Part shown: piece by piece, positions 8,103 to 17,438 of the stretch
Numbering within the stretch: position 1 is the first letter of the stretch
Layout of the letters: each line of letters starts with the position of its first letter
DNA from: Trichormus_B sp936914905
GTDB taxonomy: Bacteria > Cyanobacteriota > Cyanobacteriia > Cyanobacteriales > Nostocaceae
Length of the DNA stretch: 64,000 nucleotides
Assembly: GCF_039871975.1 (NCBI RefSeq)
Contig: NZ_JBDPLL010000001.1
Reading direction: 5' to 3' (one strand)
Program-made: the position numbers and the translations under genes
Notes under the pieces: generated by a model
What the model saw: the letters and a program-made list of their open reading frames with translations, nothing else
What the model was told of the DNA's origin: nothing
Databases searched by the model: none

Positions 8103-9029
8103 TCAGGTATTAACAGCTAAAACATGGTAACTACCAAAAACTTTTAAGACCTCAGTAAAAATGCATAGCTTAGCTAAAGCAGATGTGAGCAAAGGAGAGT
8201 TTATCCCCGCTTCTGCATCTATGAAAAATAAGTATTCTCCTAAAGAACGCTTGGTGGGACGAGATTCAATTCGACTCAAATTAATTCCCAGATGAGCAAA
8301 TACTTCCAAGGCTTTGACTAATGCACCAGGCATATTAGCAGGTAAGCTGAAAGCTAAAGATGTATGAGTAGGTGCAAAAGATTGTTCAGCACTATCGGCT
8401 TGATCCACCACCCAAAAGCGTGTACAGTTTTCTGGATAGTCGTTAATGCAACTGACGAGAATAGGTAGTTTATAAAGCTGGGCGGCTCTACTAGAAGATA
8501 TTGCAGCTATTATTGGTACTTCGGGGAGTAGCTGTAGTGCTTCTGTGGTAGAATTACTAGCAATCAAATTAGCATTAGGTAGAAATTGAGCTAACCAACC
8601 TTGACATTGTGCTAATGCTTGTGGATGAGAATAAACAGTGTCTATTTTATCTAAACTATTTGCACAGGAAATTAAGGCATGATTTATAGGTAGAACCAAA
8701 GCTAGTTTAATTTGCAATGTGTCGAATTGCCAAAGGCTATCCATTGTCATGCTCACACTACCTTCAATGGAATTTTCCACAGGGACAACAGCTATATCAG
8801 CCTGTTGTGTAGTAACTGCTTGCAATGACTTAGCAATGGTGGGGTAAGGAGATAAATTGGCCTCTATATTTTGATTGCTTTTTAGCCAGTTGAGATAAAA
8901 AAAAGCTGCTTGTTCAGAATAAGTTCCAGCCGGACCTAAATGTGCAATCACCGAAGGTGCGCGTTTCGCCATCGCTACAGTCATATTCTTTTGAATTTTG
9001 GGTTCACTGATTGATTCTATGCAAATCAA
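8103..9029 (-). CDS. pheA: Prephenate dehydratase
   Basis: This enzyme converts prephenate to phenylpyruvate in phenylalanine synthesis. The N-terminal catalytic domain shows HLGPAGTYSEQAAF near residue 30 and VPVENSIEGSV near 103-113. The C-terminal ACT domain carries the ESRPTK motif (consensus ESRP) used for phenylalanine feedback binding. The frame is 308 residues from 9029; internal ATGs at 8984 and 8972 give starts closer to the usual family N-terminus, so the first 15-19 residues may not be translated. There is no chorismate mutase domain, as usual in cyanobacteria. Confidence 0.93.
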   Translation of the reverse strand: MICIESISEPKIQKNMTVAMAKRAPSVIAHLGPAGTYSEQAAFFYLNWLKSNQNIEANLSPYPTIAKSLQAVTTQQADIAVVPVENSIEGSVSMTMDSLWQFDTLQIKLALVLPINHALISCANSLDKIDTVYSHPQALAQCQGWLAQFLPNANLIASNSTTEALQLLPEVPIIAAISSSRAAQLYKLPILVSCINDYPENCTRFWVVDQADSAEQSFAPTHTSLAFSLPANMPGALVKALEVFAHLGINLSRIESRPTKRSLGEYLFFIDAEAGINSPLLTSALAKLCIFTEVLKVFGSYHVLAVNT

Positions 9030-9080
9030 TTTAATTTTTTAGAAAATATTAAAATTAGGAAACAACGCTTTAATTTACTT

Positions 9081-9668
9081 ATGGCTACCAAATTTACTGC
9101 TTCCCAATCGGTCGAAATTGCTGTCCCCAAGCAGCCTATTCCTATTCACCACTACTTGCGTCAGCCTCAACGGCTCGTTAATACTTTAACTGACAACGAC
9201 AGGATTCAGCAGTTGTCTGATGAAGTATTTCGTTTAAAAATGCGTCCTCTAACGTTTATGTCATTGAGTATTCAACCTACTGTAGACATGAGAGTTTGGT
9301 CAGATTCCCAAGGAGCTATTTATTTACGTTCTGTCGGTTGTGAAATCCTTGGATTTGAGTATATTAACCAACGCTTTACTCTGAATTTAAAAGGATATTT
9401 ATCACCACAACAAGTAAATAATGAGACTCACTTACAAGGAAAAGCCTATTTGGAAGTGCTAGTGGATATTCCCCAGCCATTTTCCCTCACTCCAAGGGCA
9501 ATTTTAGAGGCAACAGGTAATGGCTTACTCAAAAGTGTGTTATTGACAATTAAACAAAGATTGTTACATCACCTCCTGGCTGATTATCGTCATTGGGTAA
9601 TATCACAAACGCAAACACAGATTATTGGTACCGAAAATACTGATTTAGCAATTCTGAACTTTGACTAG
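9081..9668 (+). CDS. DUF1997 domain protein
   Basis: The protein is 195 residues. The sequence (HYLRQPQRLVNTL near the N-terminus, FRLKMRPLTFMSLSIQPTV centrally, and LEATGNGLLKSVLLTIKQRLLHHLLADY near the end) matches the DUF1997 family, conserved in cyanobacteria and plastids. Members have a START/polyketide-cyclase-like appearance, but no function is established from sequence. No transmembrane segment or signal peptide is visible. It is divergent from pheA with only 51 bases between start codons, so the two share a promoter region. Confidence 0.85.
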   Translation: MATKFTASQSVEIAVPKQPIPIHHYLRQPQRLVNTLTDNDRIQQLSDEVFRLKMRPLTFMSLSIQPTVDMRVWSDSQGAIYLRSVGCEILGFEYINQRFTLNLKGYLSPQQVNNETHLQGKAYLEVLVDIPQPFSLTPRAILEATGNGLLKSVLLTIKQRLLHHLLADYRHWVISQTQTQIIGTENTDLAILNFD

Positions 9669-9835
9669 ATTCCTAGGTAATTCGTGATTATTAATTGTTG
9701 ATTAATTACTCTAGCTCGCTGTACGGACAATTTGGGATTTGTGTTAGGAAAGCAGATACAAAGCAGGAAGTATTTTAAGTTTGAGATTGGTCATTCCAAA
9801 ATCCAAAATCTAAAATTCTTCTGCCTTTTGCCTCA

Positions 9836-10500
9836 TCACTGAATTTGGCAAGGACGAAAAGATCGACGATGTAAGGGTGATGCTCCGTATTTTGAAGAGC
9901 CAGCAAATGACGCTGGCTTTCATAACCCTTATTACGTTCTAATTCATACATGGGATATTTATATGCCAGACGTAGCACCAGGTTATCACGCCAAACTTTG
10001 GCCATGATACTAGCAGCTGCTATGTTGAGCAATCGCTCATCTCCCTTAATCATAGTTTCTTGTGGTATCAGTAAGTCCTTTACCAACTAATTACCATCAA
10101 CTAAGCAGAGTGCAGGCGGTACTTTCAACTTTAGTACAGCCCGCTTCATGGCTAACAAAGTAGCTTGAAAAATATTAAACTGATCAATTTCCGCAATTGT
10201 AGCATAACTAATTTTCCAGTCTAAAACCAGCCCATTAATTTGCTGTGCCAACTTAGTTCTGCGAGAAGTAGACAACTTTTTGCTGTCGTTAATTTTAGCC
10301 GCCATCAGTTTTGGCAATGCATCTGCTGATAACATTACTGCTGCTGCAACTACAGGACCAAATAATGCACCACGTCTCACTTTATCTAAACCTGCAACCA
10401 AGCCATCAATATTAGCACAAGTGAACAATTCCCACCAACTAGATTCTGGTAAGGGTGCAGTTGACAAAAAAGATACAGGTTTTGGTTCTGTCGGTACCAT
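9836..10500 (-). pseudogene. rnhB: Ribonuclease HII, multiply inactivated
   Basis: RNase HII cleaves RNA at ribonucleotides embedded in DNA. The frame starts at 10500, 8 bases after the rne stop, the usual cyanobacterial rne-rnhB order. Four lesions are visible. The catalytic DEVGRG motif reads DKVRRG (residues 39-44), so the active-site Glu is Lys. A TAG at 10087-10089 replaces the expected Gln after VDGN. A missing A in the A-run near 9890 shifts the C-terminus; restoring it gives a family-like ending (PLHRRSF...CQIQ) with a TGA at 9836. The glycine of the motif is also Arg. The changes are mostly GC-to-AT. Translation from the TTG after the TAG would give a fragment lacking the active site. 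Confidence 0.9.
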
Positions 10501-10508
10501 AACAGCCG

Positions 10509-12644
10509 TTAGCTTTCCTCTATTGCTGAAGAACGACGGCGACGACGGCGATTAGGAGTAGAAGAAGTGGTACTTAGTTCCTCTTCACCACTTAAAGACT
10601 CAAATCCAATGCTGCTGGATTCTTGAATAGGAGGATCGATGATTAATGGCTCTAAAGATGCTTCTTCTACCTCAACTTTGGGAATGGGCATTTTGACTTT
10701 AGTCAGTTCAGAATTGGTTCTTTCAGCAACAGTTAATTCTGATATTGATTCTGATGTTGATTCCGTTGTGGAAGTTGATGTTTGTCCAGGTTGAACAATG
10801 TTAAAAATCACAGATTTGGGATTTCTGATTTCTTGCTCCAGTTTTACACTGGGAGAAATTCCCATCAAAGCAAACATATCTTGTTCCTGCAGTGTCATTT
10901 CTACAGAAACAATTTGCGGAGGTTCTACCACCGGTTTGATGGGATCTATTTTCACTTTGCTGCGTTCAGTTCTTTCTGTCCATCCAGCTTTAGCCAGAGT
11001 TGGTGTTCGCATAACATCTCTTTCCCGTCTGGTATCAGAGAGCATAGAGGGAATTTCTGGTGTTGGAGCTATATCAGTGTCAACATCTAAATCTAAGTCT
11101 GAATCGTTCACAAAAGCCAGTGGCGTACCCAGGCGGGTTTCATCTTTGCCATTAGCACCATTGATACCAATTCGACTACGACGGGTGCGGGTACGACGTT
11201 TGTTATCGCCCATTTCTTGATAACTGGGATGGTTAATCAGATGCATGGGTGTTAACTCAGCATCACCTTCAAATCCTTCCCCAAATCCATCATAGCTTTC
11301 CCGTGTTTCTGAGATGCGAGCAGATGGCATCCTTGGCTCTCTTTGAGATATGGGTGTTGCAAACCTCTCTTGTATATCTGCTGCGGGAATAGGCATCCGA
11401 TTTTCCATTTCCCCTGGTAAGCGCACAGTATGTCCTAAACCGCCACAGGTGGAACAAGTTTCCCCAAACAATTCATAAATATTTTGACCTTGGCGTTTGC
11501 GGGTTAGTTCTACCAAACCTAGCTCAGTTAGTTGGGCTATCTGAGGACGAGCTTTGTCAGCTTTGAGCGATTTATTAAAATGTTCTAAAACTTGTAGTTG
11601 GTCGCGCCGCGATTCCATATCAATGAAGTCAACGACAATTACTCCGGCAATGTTCCGCAAACGCAGCTGTCGGGCAATTTCTGTAGCTGCCTCGCAGTTT
11701 GTCCATAAAACTGTCTCTCTGGCTGTGGCGGAGCGCGTGAAGGAGCCAGAGTTAACATCAATAACTGTTAATGCTTCTGTTGGCTCAATGATAATGTAAC
11801 CGCCAGAAGGTAGGTCTACTCTGGGTCTTAGGGCTTCCCGAATGGCGGCGTTAATACGGAAATATTCTAAAATTGGGGAGCGATCACGGTGGTGGTCAAT
11901 AAGTACACCTTGTGGTGTCTGACCTCCACTCCAGTTCTGTAAATACTGCTTAACTCGCCGCAAACCAGTACTGGAATCAACAACAATGCGATTTACATCT
12001 GCTCCATACATATCCCGCAATACACGTTGGATAAAGTCATCATCCCGGTTGAGTAATGCCGGAGGGCGGGTGGATTGCGCTTCCTGTTGGATGACTTCCC
12101 ATTGCTTTTGTAGCAATTCTAAGTCTTCAATAATCGCTTCTTCTGGCTTACCTTCTGCCTCTGTTCGCACCAGCACACCCATACCTGCTGGTTTAATTAA
12201 AATTGCTAGGGCGCGGAGGCGATTACGCTCACTTTCACTCTTAATTCGTCGAGATAAATTAACACCCCTGCCATAGGGCATCAGTACTACGTAACGTCCA
12301 GGTAGGGTAATGTTACCTGTGAGCCTGGGGCCTTTTGTTCCCGTTGGCTCTTTCATTACTTGTACCAATACTTTTTGCTGTGGTGTGAGCAATTCAGTAA
12401 TGGCTGCGGAACTACGCTTGAGTTTAAGTGGACCCAAGTCAGTGACGTGAATAAAACCGTTGCGTTCTGGATCACCAATATTGACAAAAGCTGCGTCTAT
12501 CCCTGGTAATACATTTTCTACTACACCTAAATAGATATCACCAATTTGATGATGACCAGTGGCAACAACGAGTTCTTGGATTTGATCTTCCGAAAAAACG
12601 GCAGCTATTTGATGCTGCTCTGCGATAATAATTTGTTTTGGCAT
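10509..12644 (-). CDS. rne: Ribonuclease E/G
   Basis: RNase E (711 residues) is the main endonuclease of mRNA decay and rRNA/tRNA processing. The S1 domain spans about 35-115, followed by the 5' sensor and DNase I-like domain. Catalytic DVNSG lies at 296-300 and DFIDM at 339-343. The zinc-link pair is Cys397/Cys400 (CSTC). The tail after about 415 is acidic and low in complexity and ends NRRRRRRSSAIEES. The RRRRRRSSA stretch (699-707) is the cyanobacterial peptide reported to recruit polynucleotide phosphorylase. The gene follows a radical SAM/DUF2344 cluster and precedes the dead rnhB. Confidence 0.96.
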   Translation of the reverse strand: MPKQIIIAEQHQIAAVFSEDQIQELVVATGHHQIGDIYLGVVENVLPGIDAAFVNIGDPERNGFIHVTDLGPLKLKRSSAAITELLTPQQKVLVQVMKEPTGTKGPRLTGNITLPGRYVVLMPYGRGVNLSRRIKSESERNRLRALAILIKPAGMGVLVRTEAEGKPEEAIIEDLELLQKQWEVIQQEAQSTRPPALLNRDDDFIQRVLRDMYGADVNRIVVDSSTGLRRVKQYLQNWSGGQTPQGVLIDHHRDRSPILEYFRINAAIREALRPRVDLPSGGYIIIEPTEALTVIDVNSGSFTRSATARETVLWTNCEAATEIARQLRLRNIAGVIVVDFIDMESRRDQLQVLEHFNKSLKADKARPQIAQLTELGLVELTRKRQGQNIYELFGETCSTCGGLGHTVRLPGEMENRMPIPAADIQERFATPISQREPRMPSARISETRESYDGFGEGFEGDAELTPMHLINHPSYQEMGDNKRRTRTRRSRIGINGANGKDETRLGTPLAFVNDSDLDLDVDTDIAPTPEIPSMLSDTRRERDVMRTPTLAKAGWTERTERSKVKIDPIKPVVEPPQIVSVEMTLQEQDMFALMGISPSVKLEQEIRNPKSVIFNIVQPGQTSTSTTESTSESISELTVAERTNSELTKVKMPIPKVEVEEASLEPLIIDPPIQESSSIGFESLSGEEELSTTSSTPNRRRRRRSSAIEES

Positions 12645-13211
12645 TCAAGTTCCTCAAAAATTGGCAGCACCAATGGGGATTAGAAGAAGCTTCCTTTTAT
12701 ACCTCTAGCCCCTACTGGCAGCCCTACACGGTGCTACTGGTAATAAAAATTCAAATCTGAGAGAGCTTTCCATAATTGGAAGCTATTAATACTGTAATTG
12801 CGTTTACACGCCTGATTATTCCAGAACGGTTGCATATGTTTTAAGTAATTAAATCAACCGTCCGTGGTTGATTTCTGATGCAATACTTTCACCATTTAGG
12901 GTAATTGTATTGAGGAGCTGTTATAAAAAGCTAGAGTTAGAGATCAGGCGTAGAGCTATTGGTAGTAATTGATTCACAAGGTAGCTATAGAGAGAGTATT
13001 CTTTAATCTGCCTCAGTTTGTCTGGGATTCAATGAATTTGCACTCTAATATCTTTGCTTTTGCTCCCTGAATATCAGGGTAGTGAACCAAGTCATTCAAT
13101 AATGCAGCGCGAGAAAATTTCTCTTCATCTCATTCTAACGCAACCTTGCTAAAAATTAATTCCCATGATGTATAACATCTAGGCAACTACTAGCAAGCTG
13201 CCCTTCTGGGA
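12645..13211 (-). other. Upstream region of rne, no gene seen
   Basis: About 570 AT-rich bases separate rne from the next minus-strand gene. No coding frame or RNA gene was recognised. Cyanobacterial rne mRNAs are known to have long regulatory 5' untranslated regions, so part of this may be the rne leader; that is inference from the family. Confidence 0.45.
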
Positions 13212-13565
13212 TTATATCTCTAAAAGTAGCTGGTTACTGTGGATATGCAGGAGGTGAAATTCTGCTTTAGCCACTTTTTCTAATATAGACAATAATTGCT
13301 CAGGACGCAAGATCACACCGTTATGACGACAGCTACCCAAATAATGTAAGACAGCTTTTGATTGGGTTGGGGAGTTATGGGCTTCTATTAATTGAAGATC
13401 AAACAAGCGATCGCGCAGATTTATCATCTGATATTTACCTGATTTAGTGGTATGCTCTACCAATAACTCCTCTATAATTTTGATTGCTTCAATCCACTCC
13501 TGCCATTTTCTTGTTGTCATATCACCAACCTTGGACACTGTGCGCAAATATTTTGCTGCTTGCAT
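13212..13565 (-). CDS. Conserved hypothetical protein, 117 residues
   Basis: A clean frame, mostly helical in appearance (WQEWIEAIKIIEELLVEH, RDRLFDLQLIEAHNSPTQSKAVLHYLG, EQLLSILEKVAKAEFHLLHIH). No known domain, signal peptide or membrane segment was recognised. It starts 3 bases after the DUF2344 stop on the same strand and is therefore probably cotranscribed with the radical SAM cluster. The tight spacing and sensible codon use support a real gene. Confidence 0.65.
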   Translation of the reverse strand: MQAAKYLRTVSKVGDMTTRKWQEWIEAIKIIEELLVEHTTKSGKYQMINLRDRLFDLQLIEAHNSPTQSKAVLHYLGSCRHNGVILRPEQLLSILEKVAKAEFHLLHIHSNQLLLEI

Positions 13566-13568
13566 TGC

Positions 13569-14162
13569 TTAGTTAGCTGCGGGAGCTTTTAAATCTATCT
13601 CTTCCACGTGGTAGATGAGAATATCTGAGGGTAGTTGGCTGATTAACTGCTCACGATAACTGCCCAAATCCATTGGTTGAGTTAACTCAAAATCCACAAT
13701 TTCACCACTACTGGTGCTACCCAAATATAAAGCACTAGCTAGAGCAATCCGGGAATGGGGATGAAATCCACCAGTAAAGGCAACTGGTATACCTCCTCTT
13801 CGTATGATTCTATCAAACAAGCGCATTAAATCCAGGTGACTGACTAAAGCCATATCTCCATGTTTACCGAACTGCACTCGTAAACGTTGCACTTTGGTGG
13901 TGTTGGGAATAACATCACCAGCAAATTTAGGAATCCCAGGTGGTTTAATAACAATATTGTGACTGAAATCAGTACCAAACACACCACAATGAGAACAACC
14001 TTCAAAAGAGTAATCGGGAACAATTGCTGCTTCTAGAGCGAGTTTTAGGTCTTCATATAGCCACTGTTTATTAATCCTGGTATCGATATGATCCCTAAGG
14101 TAGGGTAATGTGAAGAGGTGATAGGCCAACAGTAATAGGTGAAAGTATATCCTGTTCCCCAT
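13569..14162 (-). pseudogene. DUF2344 (radical SAM-linked) domain, frame-shifted from the upstream radical SAM frame
   Basis: The recognisable domain begins near 14105 (DHIDTRINKQWL) and includes SFEGCSHCGVFGTDF, KVQRLRVQFGKHGDMALVSHLDLMRLFDRIIRRGGIPVAFTGGFHPH and SSGEIVDFEL, which match the radical SAM-linked DUF2344 family. In cyanobacteria this domain is normally fused to the TIGR03960-type radical SAM protein. Here it is in a different frame from the upstream part, with the shift inside a repeat-rich linker (14095-14200). The first 20 or so residues of the open frame are hydrophobic repeat translation. It could be expressed separately, since some bacteria encode the two parts as separate genes next to rng/rne. 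Confidence 0.75.
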
Positions 14163-15909
14163 TCTCCGTTTCCTGTTCCCCGTTGCCTACAGAAAAAAGA
14201 CTGAACTCGCCATTTCTAACTTGACGGTATTTCCAATCTAGACCTGCTTCGGCCATCACAGTTCCCCATGGGGAAAAAGCCTGTTCTACATTGTCATACC
14301 AAGAATCCATCCTTGCACCCAATTCCCAAGCACGTCTTAAAACTTTACCTAAAGAGCGATCACCCCTGCCTATAAAATCTTCCATTGCCGAAAGGCGAAT
14401 ATCAGTAAAATTCACCTTGACATTGCGAATGCGTCGGAATTCTTGTCGGAGTAAGTTTTGCTTACGCTTAAACTCGGATGTAGAAACCGAATGCCATTGA
14501 AACGGTGTATCTGGCTTGGGCGTAAAATTAGAAATCCTCAAATTCAAGCTAAGTAATCTTTTGCCCCTAACCTGGCATTCTTGCTGTAACCAGTTTACCG
14601 TTTCCGCAATGCCCCAAGACTCAGCATCTGTTTCACCCAGTAAACCAATCATGAAATACAGCTTGATTGTGTCCCACGCTTGTTCCCAGGCTGTTTTTAC
14701 TCCCCGCAATAATTCTTCATTTGTCAGGCCCTTATTAACAATATAACACATCCGTTGAGTTCCTGCTTCAGGTGCAAAAGTGAAGCTACCTTGGTGCATA
14801 CCACCCAAAATATTGGCAATATTCTCATCAAATCTATCCACCCTCTGAGAAGGTAAGGAGAGGGTAATATTTTCATTTTTTAACCTATTTTTGATTTCTA
14901 TCCCCACGGCTGGCAGAGATAAATAATCAGAACAACTCAAACATAACAGGGAAAATTCATTGTAACCTATGGCCTGCATTCTGGCTTCAATTGCTTCTAC
15001 CACCTGATCTGGTTTCATATCTCGTGCTGGACGAGTTAACATACCTGGTTGACAGAAGCGACAGCCACGAGTACAACACCGGCGAATTTCGATTGTTAGG
15101 CGATCGTGTACCGTTTCAACGTAGGGGAATAAGCCAATAGAATAAGCAGGAATCGGTATGGCTACTCTGCGGAGAATGCGTTTTGGTACATCCCCTGCAT
15201 ACTGATGTACCAAAACGCATTCTCCCATGTGATAAAATTGAGGAAGACACACACCAGGGATTTGCCCCAAGTCCAGTAAAAGTTCTTCCCGACTTAAAAG
15301 AGCCTTTTTATCTTCTGCTAAGACTAAGCCAATTTCTGGTAGTAGTTCTTCCCCATCTCCCAAAACAATAAAATCAAAAAAATCAGTGTAAGGTTCGGGG
15401 TTAGATGTTGCTGTTTGCCCACCGGCGAAAATCAAGGTCATTGGGGACTGGGAAGATGGAGAGCAAGACTTATCTTTCTCGTGCCCCTTGTCTTCCGCCT
15501 CCTGCCTCTCTCTCCATGTTAAAGGAATACCCGCCAAATCCAATATTTCTAGGATGTTGCTGGCACCTAGTTCATAATTGAGACTAAAACCTAAAATGTC
15601 GAATTCTGTCAGAAAGGGTTTTGACTCTACCGCAAACAAAGGTGTTTGGGTGGTAAGGAGTCTTCCACCTAAGTCTTGCCCTGGTAGGTAAGCGCGATCA
15701 CATAATTGATTTGGTTGGGCATTCAAAATATTATAAAGAATGATATGCCCCAAATTAGATGCACCAACCTCATATACTTCAGGGTAAGTTAACACCCAAG
15801 GTATAGTTGCCGTATACCAAGGCTTGTGTACTGCTAAACGCTCATTACCCAGGTAACAGGCAGGTTTTAAAATATCCGGTGTTATTAATTGCTCAACTAA
15901 AAAAGCCAC
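14095..15909 (-). CDS. B12-binding-like radical SAM protein (TIGR03960 type), C-terminus frameshifted
   Basis: A 604-residue frame. The N-terminal cobalamin-binding-like region is followed by a radical SAM core with the 4Fe-4S motif CTRGCRFC in RRCCTRGCRFCQPGMLTRPARD and a FAPEAGTQRMCYIVNKG block near residue 375. The domain architecture matches the uncharacterised family usually fused to DUF2344 and placed next to RNase E/G. The last 25 residues (NGEFSLFSVGNGEQETENGEQ and after) translate a short repeat and run out of frame before DUF2344. The core looks intact and could be active. A 21-bp perfect inverted repeat lies inside the coding region at 15171-15225. Confidence 0.85.
   Translation of the reverse strand: MAFLVEQLITPDILKPACYLGNERLAVHKPWYTATIPWVLTYPEVYEVGASNLGHIILYNILNAQPNQLCDRAYLPGQDLGGRLLTTQTPLFAVESKPFLTEFDILGFSLNYELGASNILEILDLAGIPLTWRERQEAEDKGHEKDKSCSPSSQSPMTLIFAGGQTATSNPEPYTDFFDFIVLGDGEELLPEIGLVLAEDKKALLSREELLLDLGQIPGVCLPQFYHMGECVLVHQYAGDVPKRILRRVAIPIPAYSIGLFPYVETVHDRLTIEIRRCCTRGCRFCQPGMLTRPARDMKPDQVVEAIEARMQAIGYNEFSLLCLSCSDYLSLPAVGIEIKNRLKNENITLSLPSQRVDRFDENIANILGGMHQGSFTFAPEAGTQRMCYIVNKGLTNEELLRGVKTAWEQAWDTIKLYFMIGLLGETDAESWGIAETVNWLQQECQVRGKRLLSLNLRISNFTPKPDTPFQWHSVSTSEFKRKQNLLRQEFRRIRNVKVNFTDIRLSAMEDFIGRGDRSLGKVLRRAWELGARMDSWYDNVEQAFSPWGTVMAEAGLDWKYRQVRNGEFSLFSVGNGEQETENGEQDILSPITVGLSPLHITLP
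15171..15225. repeat. Perfect 21-bp inverted repeat inside the radical SAM gene
   Basis: Arms 15171-15191 and 15205-15225 are exact reverse complements with a 13-base loop. The core is TGCGTTTTGGTACAT with its complement. On the coding strand the arms encode GECVLVH and VPKRILR. VPKRILRR is conserved-looking sequence of the family, so the other arm is probably the derived one. Confidence 0.9.
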
Positions 15910-16473
15910 CTTGCTATCTTCTAGCTATCTTAAATTACAGCTAATCTCCTTCAACTTAGCATTAACTCTGTTTTTTAACCGCATTGTTCATGATTAACTT
16001 AGAACTGTTTTACAGAAGTTTACATCCTGCTCTGTAAACTTAGGTTAGTTTATTTGAATATAAACTGATTTTTCCTCAATTGGGCAGCGCTCGGCAGCGT
16101 CTTTGCTAAATCTTTAGGGTGCGGCTCTTTTGTTTAAAGATTGTCATAATTATACTAGTAAATGTGTTTATATATACATTTTTTTTAGGTGGTTTAAAAA
16201 AAAATCTACATAAGATAGCCCAAATGCAGATTAATCATCTGTAGCCTTAGATATCAACCTTACTATTGGCTAAAAATCACAGTATTTAAGCTAAAATCTC
16301 CTCAAACTCTCTCACTACTTTTTACCTTCAAAATGACAATAGCAAGGTTAAGAACAAACAACATATCTAAAATCTACCGTGATCTATATCACTTTAACCC
16401 AGATATTTAGATCACTTTTTATACCAGAATTCATCGCAGATAATTAACAACAATTAAAGCAAGTTTATTCTTT
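15910..16473. other. Divergent intergenic region, no gene seen
   Basis: About 560 AT-rich bases between the divergent radical SAM gene and a small plus-strand gene. Poly-A/T runs occur near 16180-16205. No coding frame, RNA gene or strong hairpin was recognised. Confidence 0.45.
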
Positions 16474-16671
16474 ATGAGCACACAATACGCGATTCGTCAA
16501 TTAGTAGAGAAAGCATTGCACATAAAAAAACTAACGCCAGAAATAGAAAATGAGATTAACTCAGAACTAACCCAACTAGGTTACATCTCTGATGTTGATT
16601 ATGAAGCTTTAGAACTCTTAATGGCAGAGATGGATGCTGGACGAGTGCAGTTAGTTCCCCGCTGGAGCTAA
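16474..16671 (+). CDS. Small conserved hypothetical protein, 65 residues
   Basis: A short soluble protein (MSTQYAIRQLVEKALHIKKL, EIENEINSELTQLGYISDVDYEALELLMAEMDAGRVQLVP), predicted mainly helical, with an acidic middle. It resembles small conserved cyanobacterial proteins of unknown function, with no recognised domain. The clean start and good coding character support it. It converges on the 16727-17089 gene. Confidence 0.6.
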   Translation: MSTQYAIRQLVEKALHIKKLTPEIENEINSELTQLGYISDVDYEALELLMAEMDAGRVQLVPRWS

Positions 16672-16726
16672 ATTCTGATCATTATCCACCATCAATGCTG
16701 AATTATTAAATAGAGTTTTCATAAAT

Positions 16727-17089
16727 TTACAATTGCTGACCATCTTGGGAGGCTTGCCAAAATTGGTAAATGAACTGATGGAGTTGCTGTTGAGCAGGCA
16801 GGTCGTTGTGGGCTTTTGGTTCTTTCGGTAAAAGATCACCTAAAAAACTAATTACTTCTGTATCTAAAGCAGGTCGAAATAAATTTACAGGCCATAATAG
16901 ATCAGATGCATCTTGCATATCTGTAATGAAGGGTATCTCTTGGGTAAAATTAACCAGCATTAAAGGACGCACCCAGCACAAATCTCGAGAAATCACTACT
17001 TGAATAACTTCGGTATAAAGATGTCTGTGGCGATAATCTAAAGATAAAATTTGTCCCGGTTGAAAGTTAGAGTTAATATCCATAATCAA
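16727..17089 (-). CDS. Conserved hypothetical protein, 120 residues
   Basis: Begins MIMDINSNFQPGQILSLDYRHRHLYTEVIQVV; a second ATG at codon 3 is equally possible. It contains a DLCWVRPLMLV block and a Gln-rich C-terminus. No known domain was recognised; the start suggests a small beta-rich fold. No signal peptide or membrane segment. It looks like a conserved cyanobacterial protein of unknown role. Confidence 0.6.
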   Translation of the reverse strand: MIMDINSNFQPGQILSLDYRHRHLYTEVIQVVISRDLCWVRPLMLVNFTQEIPFITDMQDASDLLWPVNLFRPALDTEVISFLGDLLPKEPKAHNDLPAQQQLHQFIYQFWQASQDGQQL

Positions 17090-17438
17090 GCACTTAAACT
17101 ATATACAAGGATTCTCTAGTAGTTTTCTTAATTGTAGAAGTAACGCTAATAAGGCTAATATAGTATTATGATTACCATTGATATATTGATATATACTAGA
17201 TTGCAGATCAATGAGGTACAGAATCTAAATTAAAACTTAGACAGCAAGAGAGTTTTACTCCTAATTTATGCTGTACTGTGGTATACAGCACGAGCAATTC
17301 TCAGACGGAAAATTTTCTATGCCGGAAATGGGAATAAAATGTTATAAAATAATGTTATAAAATTAAGTAAATAACTGTTAAGCAAACGCTAGGCAGTAAC
17401 TGCATTGTAGTAAATCAACAATAAAAGAGCAAAGAGTA
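17090..17438. other. Intergenic region with repeat remnant upstream of clpS
   Basis: About 350 bases. They hold a dispersed repeat (17198-17258), a possible small hairpin (CTGTACTGTGGTATACAG near 17271) and the duplicated phrase AAATGTTATAAAATAATGTTATAAAATT near 17339. No gene was recognised. Confidence 0.5.
17198..17258. repeat. Dispersed repeat, copy A
   Basis: AGATTGCAGATCAAT (17198-17212) followed by TTAGACAGCAAGAGAGTTTT (about 17237-17256) recurs at 55111-55155 with a shorter middle. Two intergenic copies 38 kb apart suggest a small dispersed element. Its boundaries are unknown. Confidence 0.7.
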
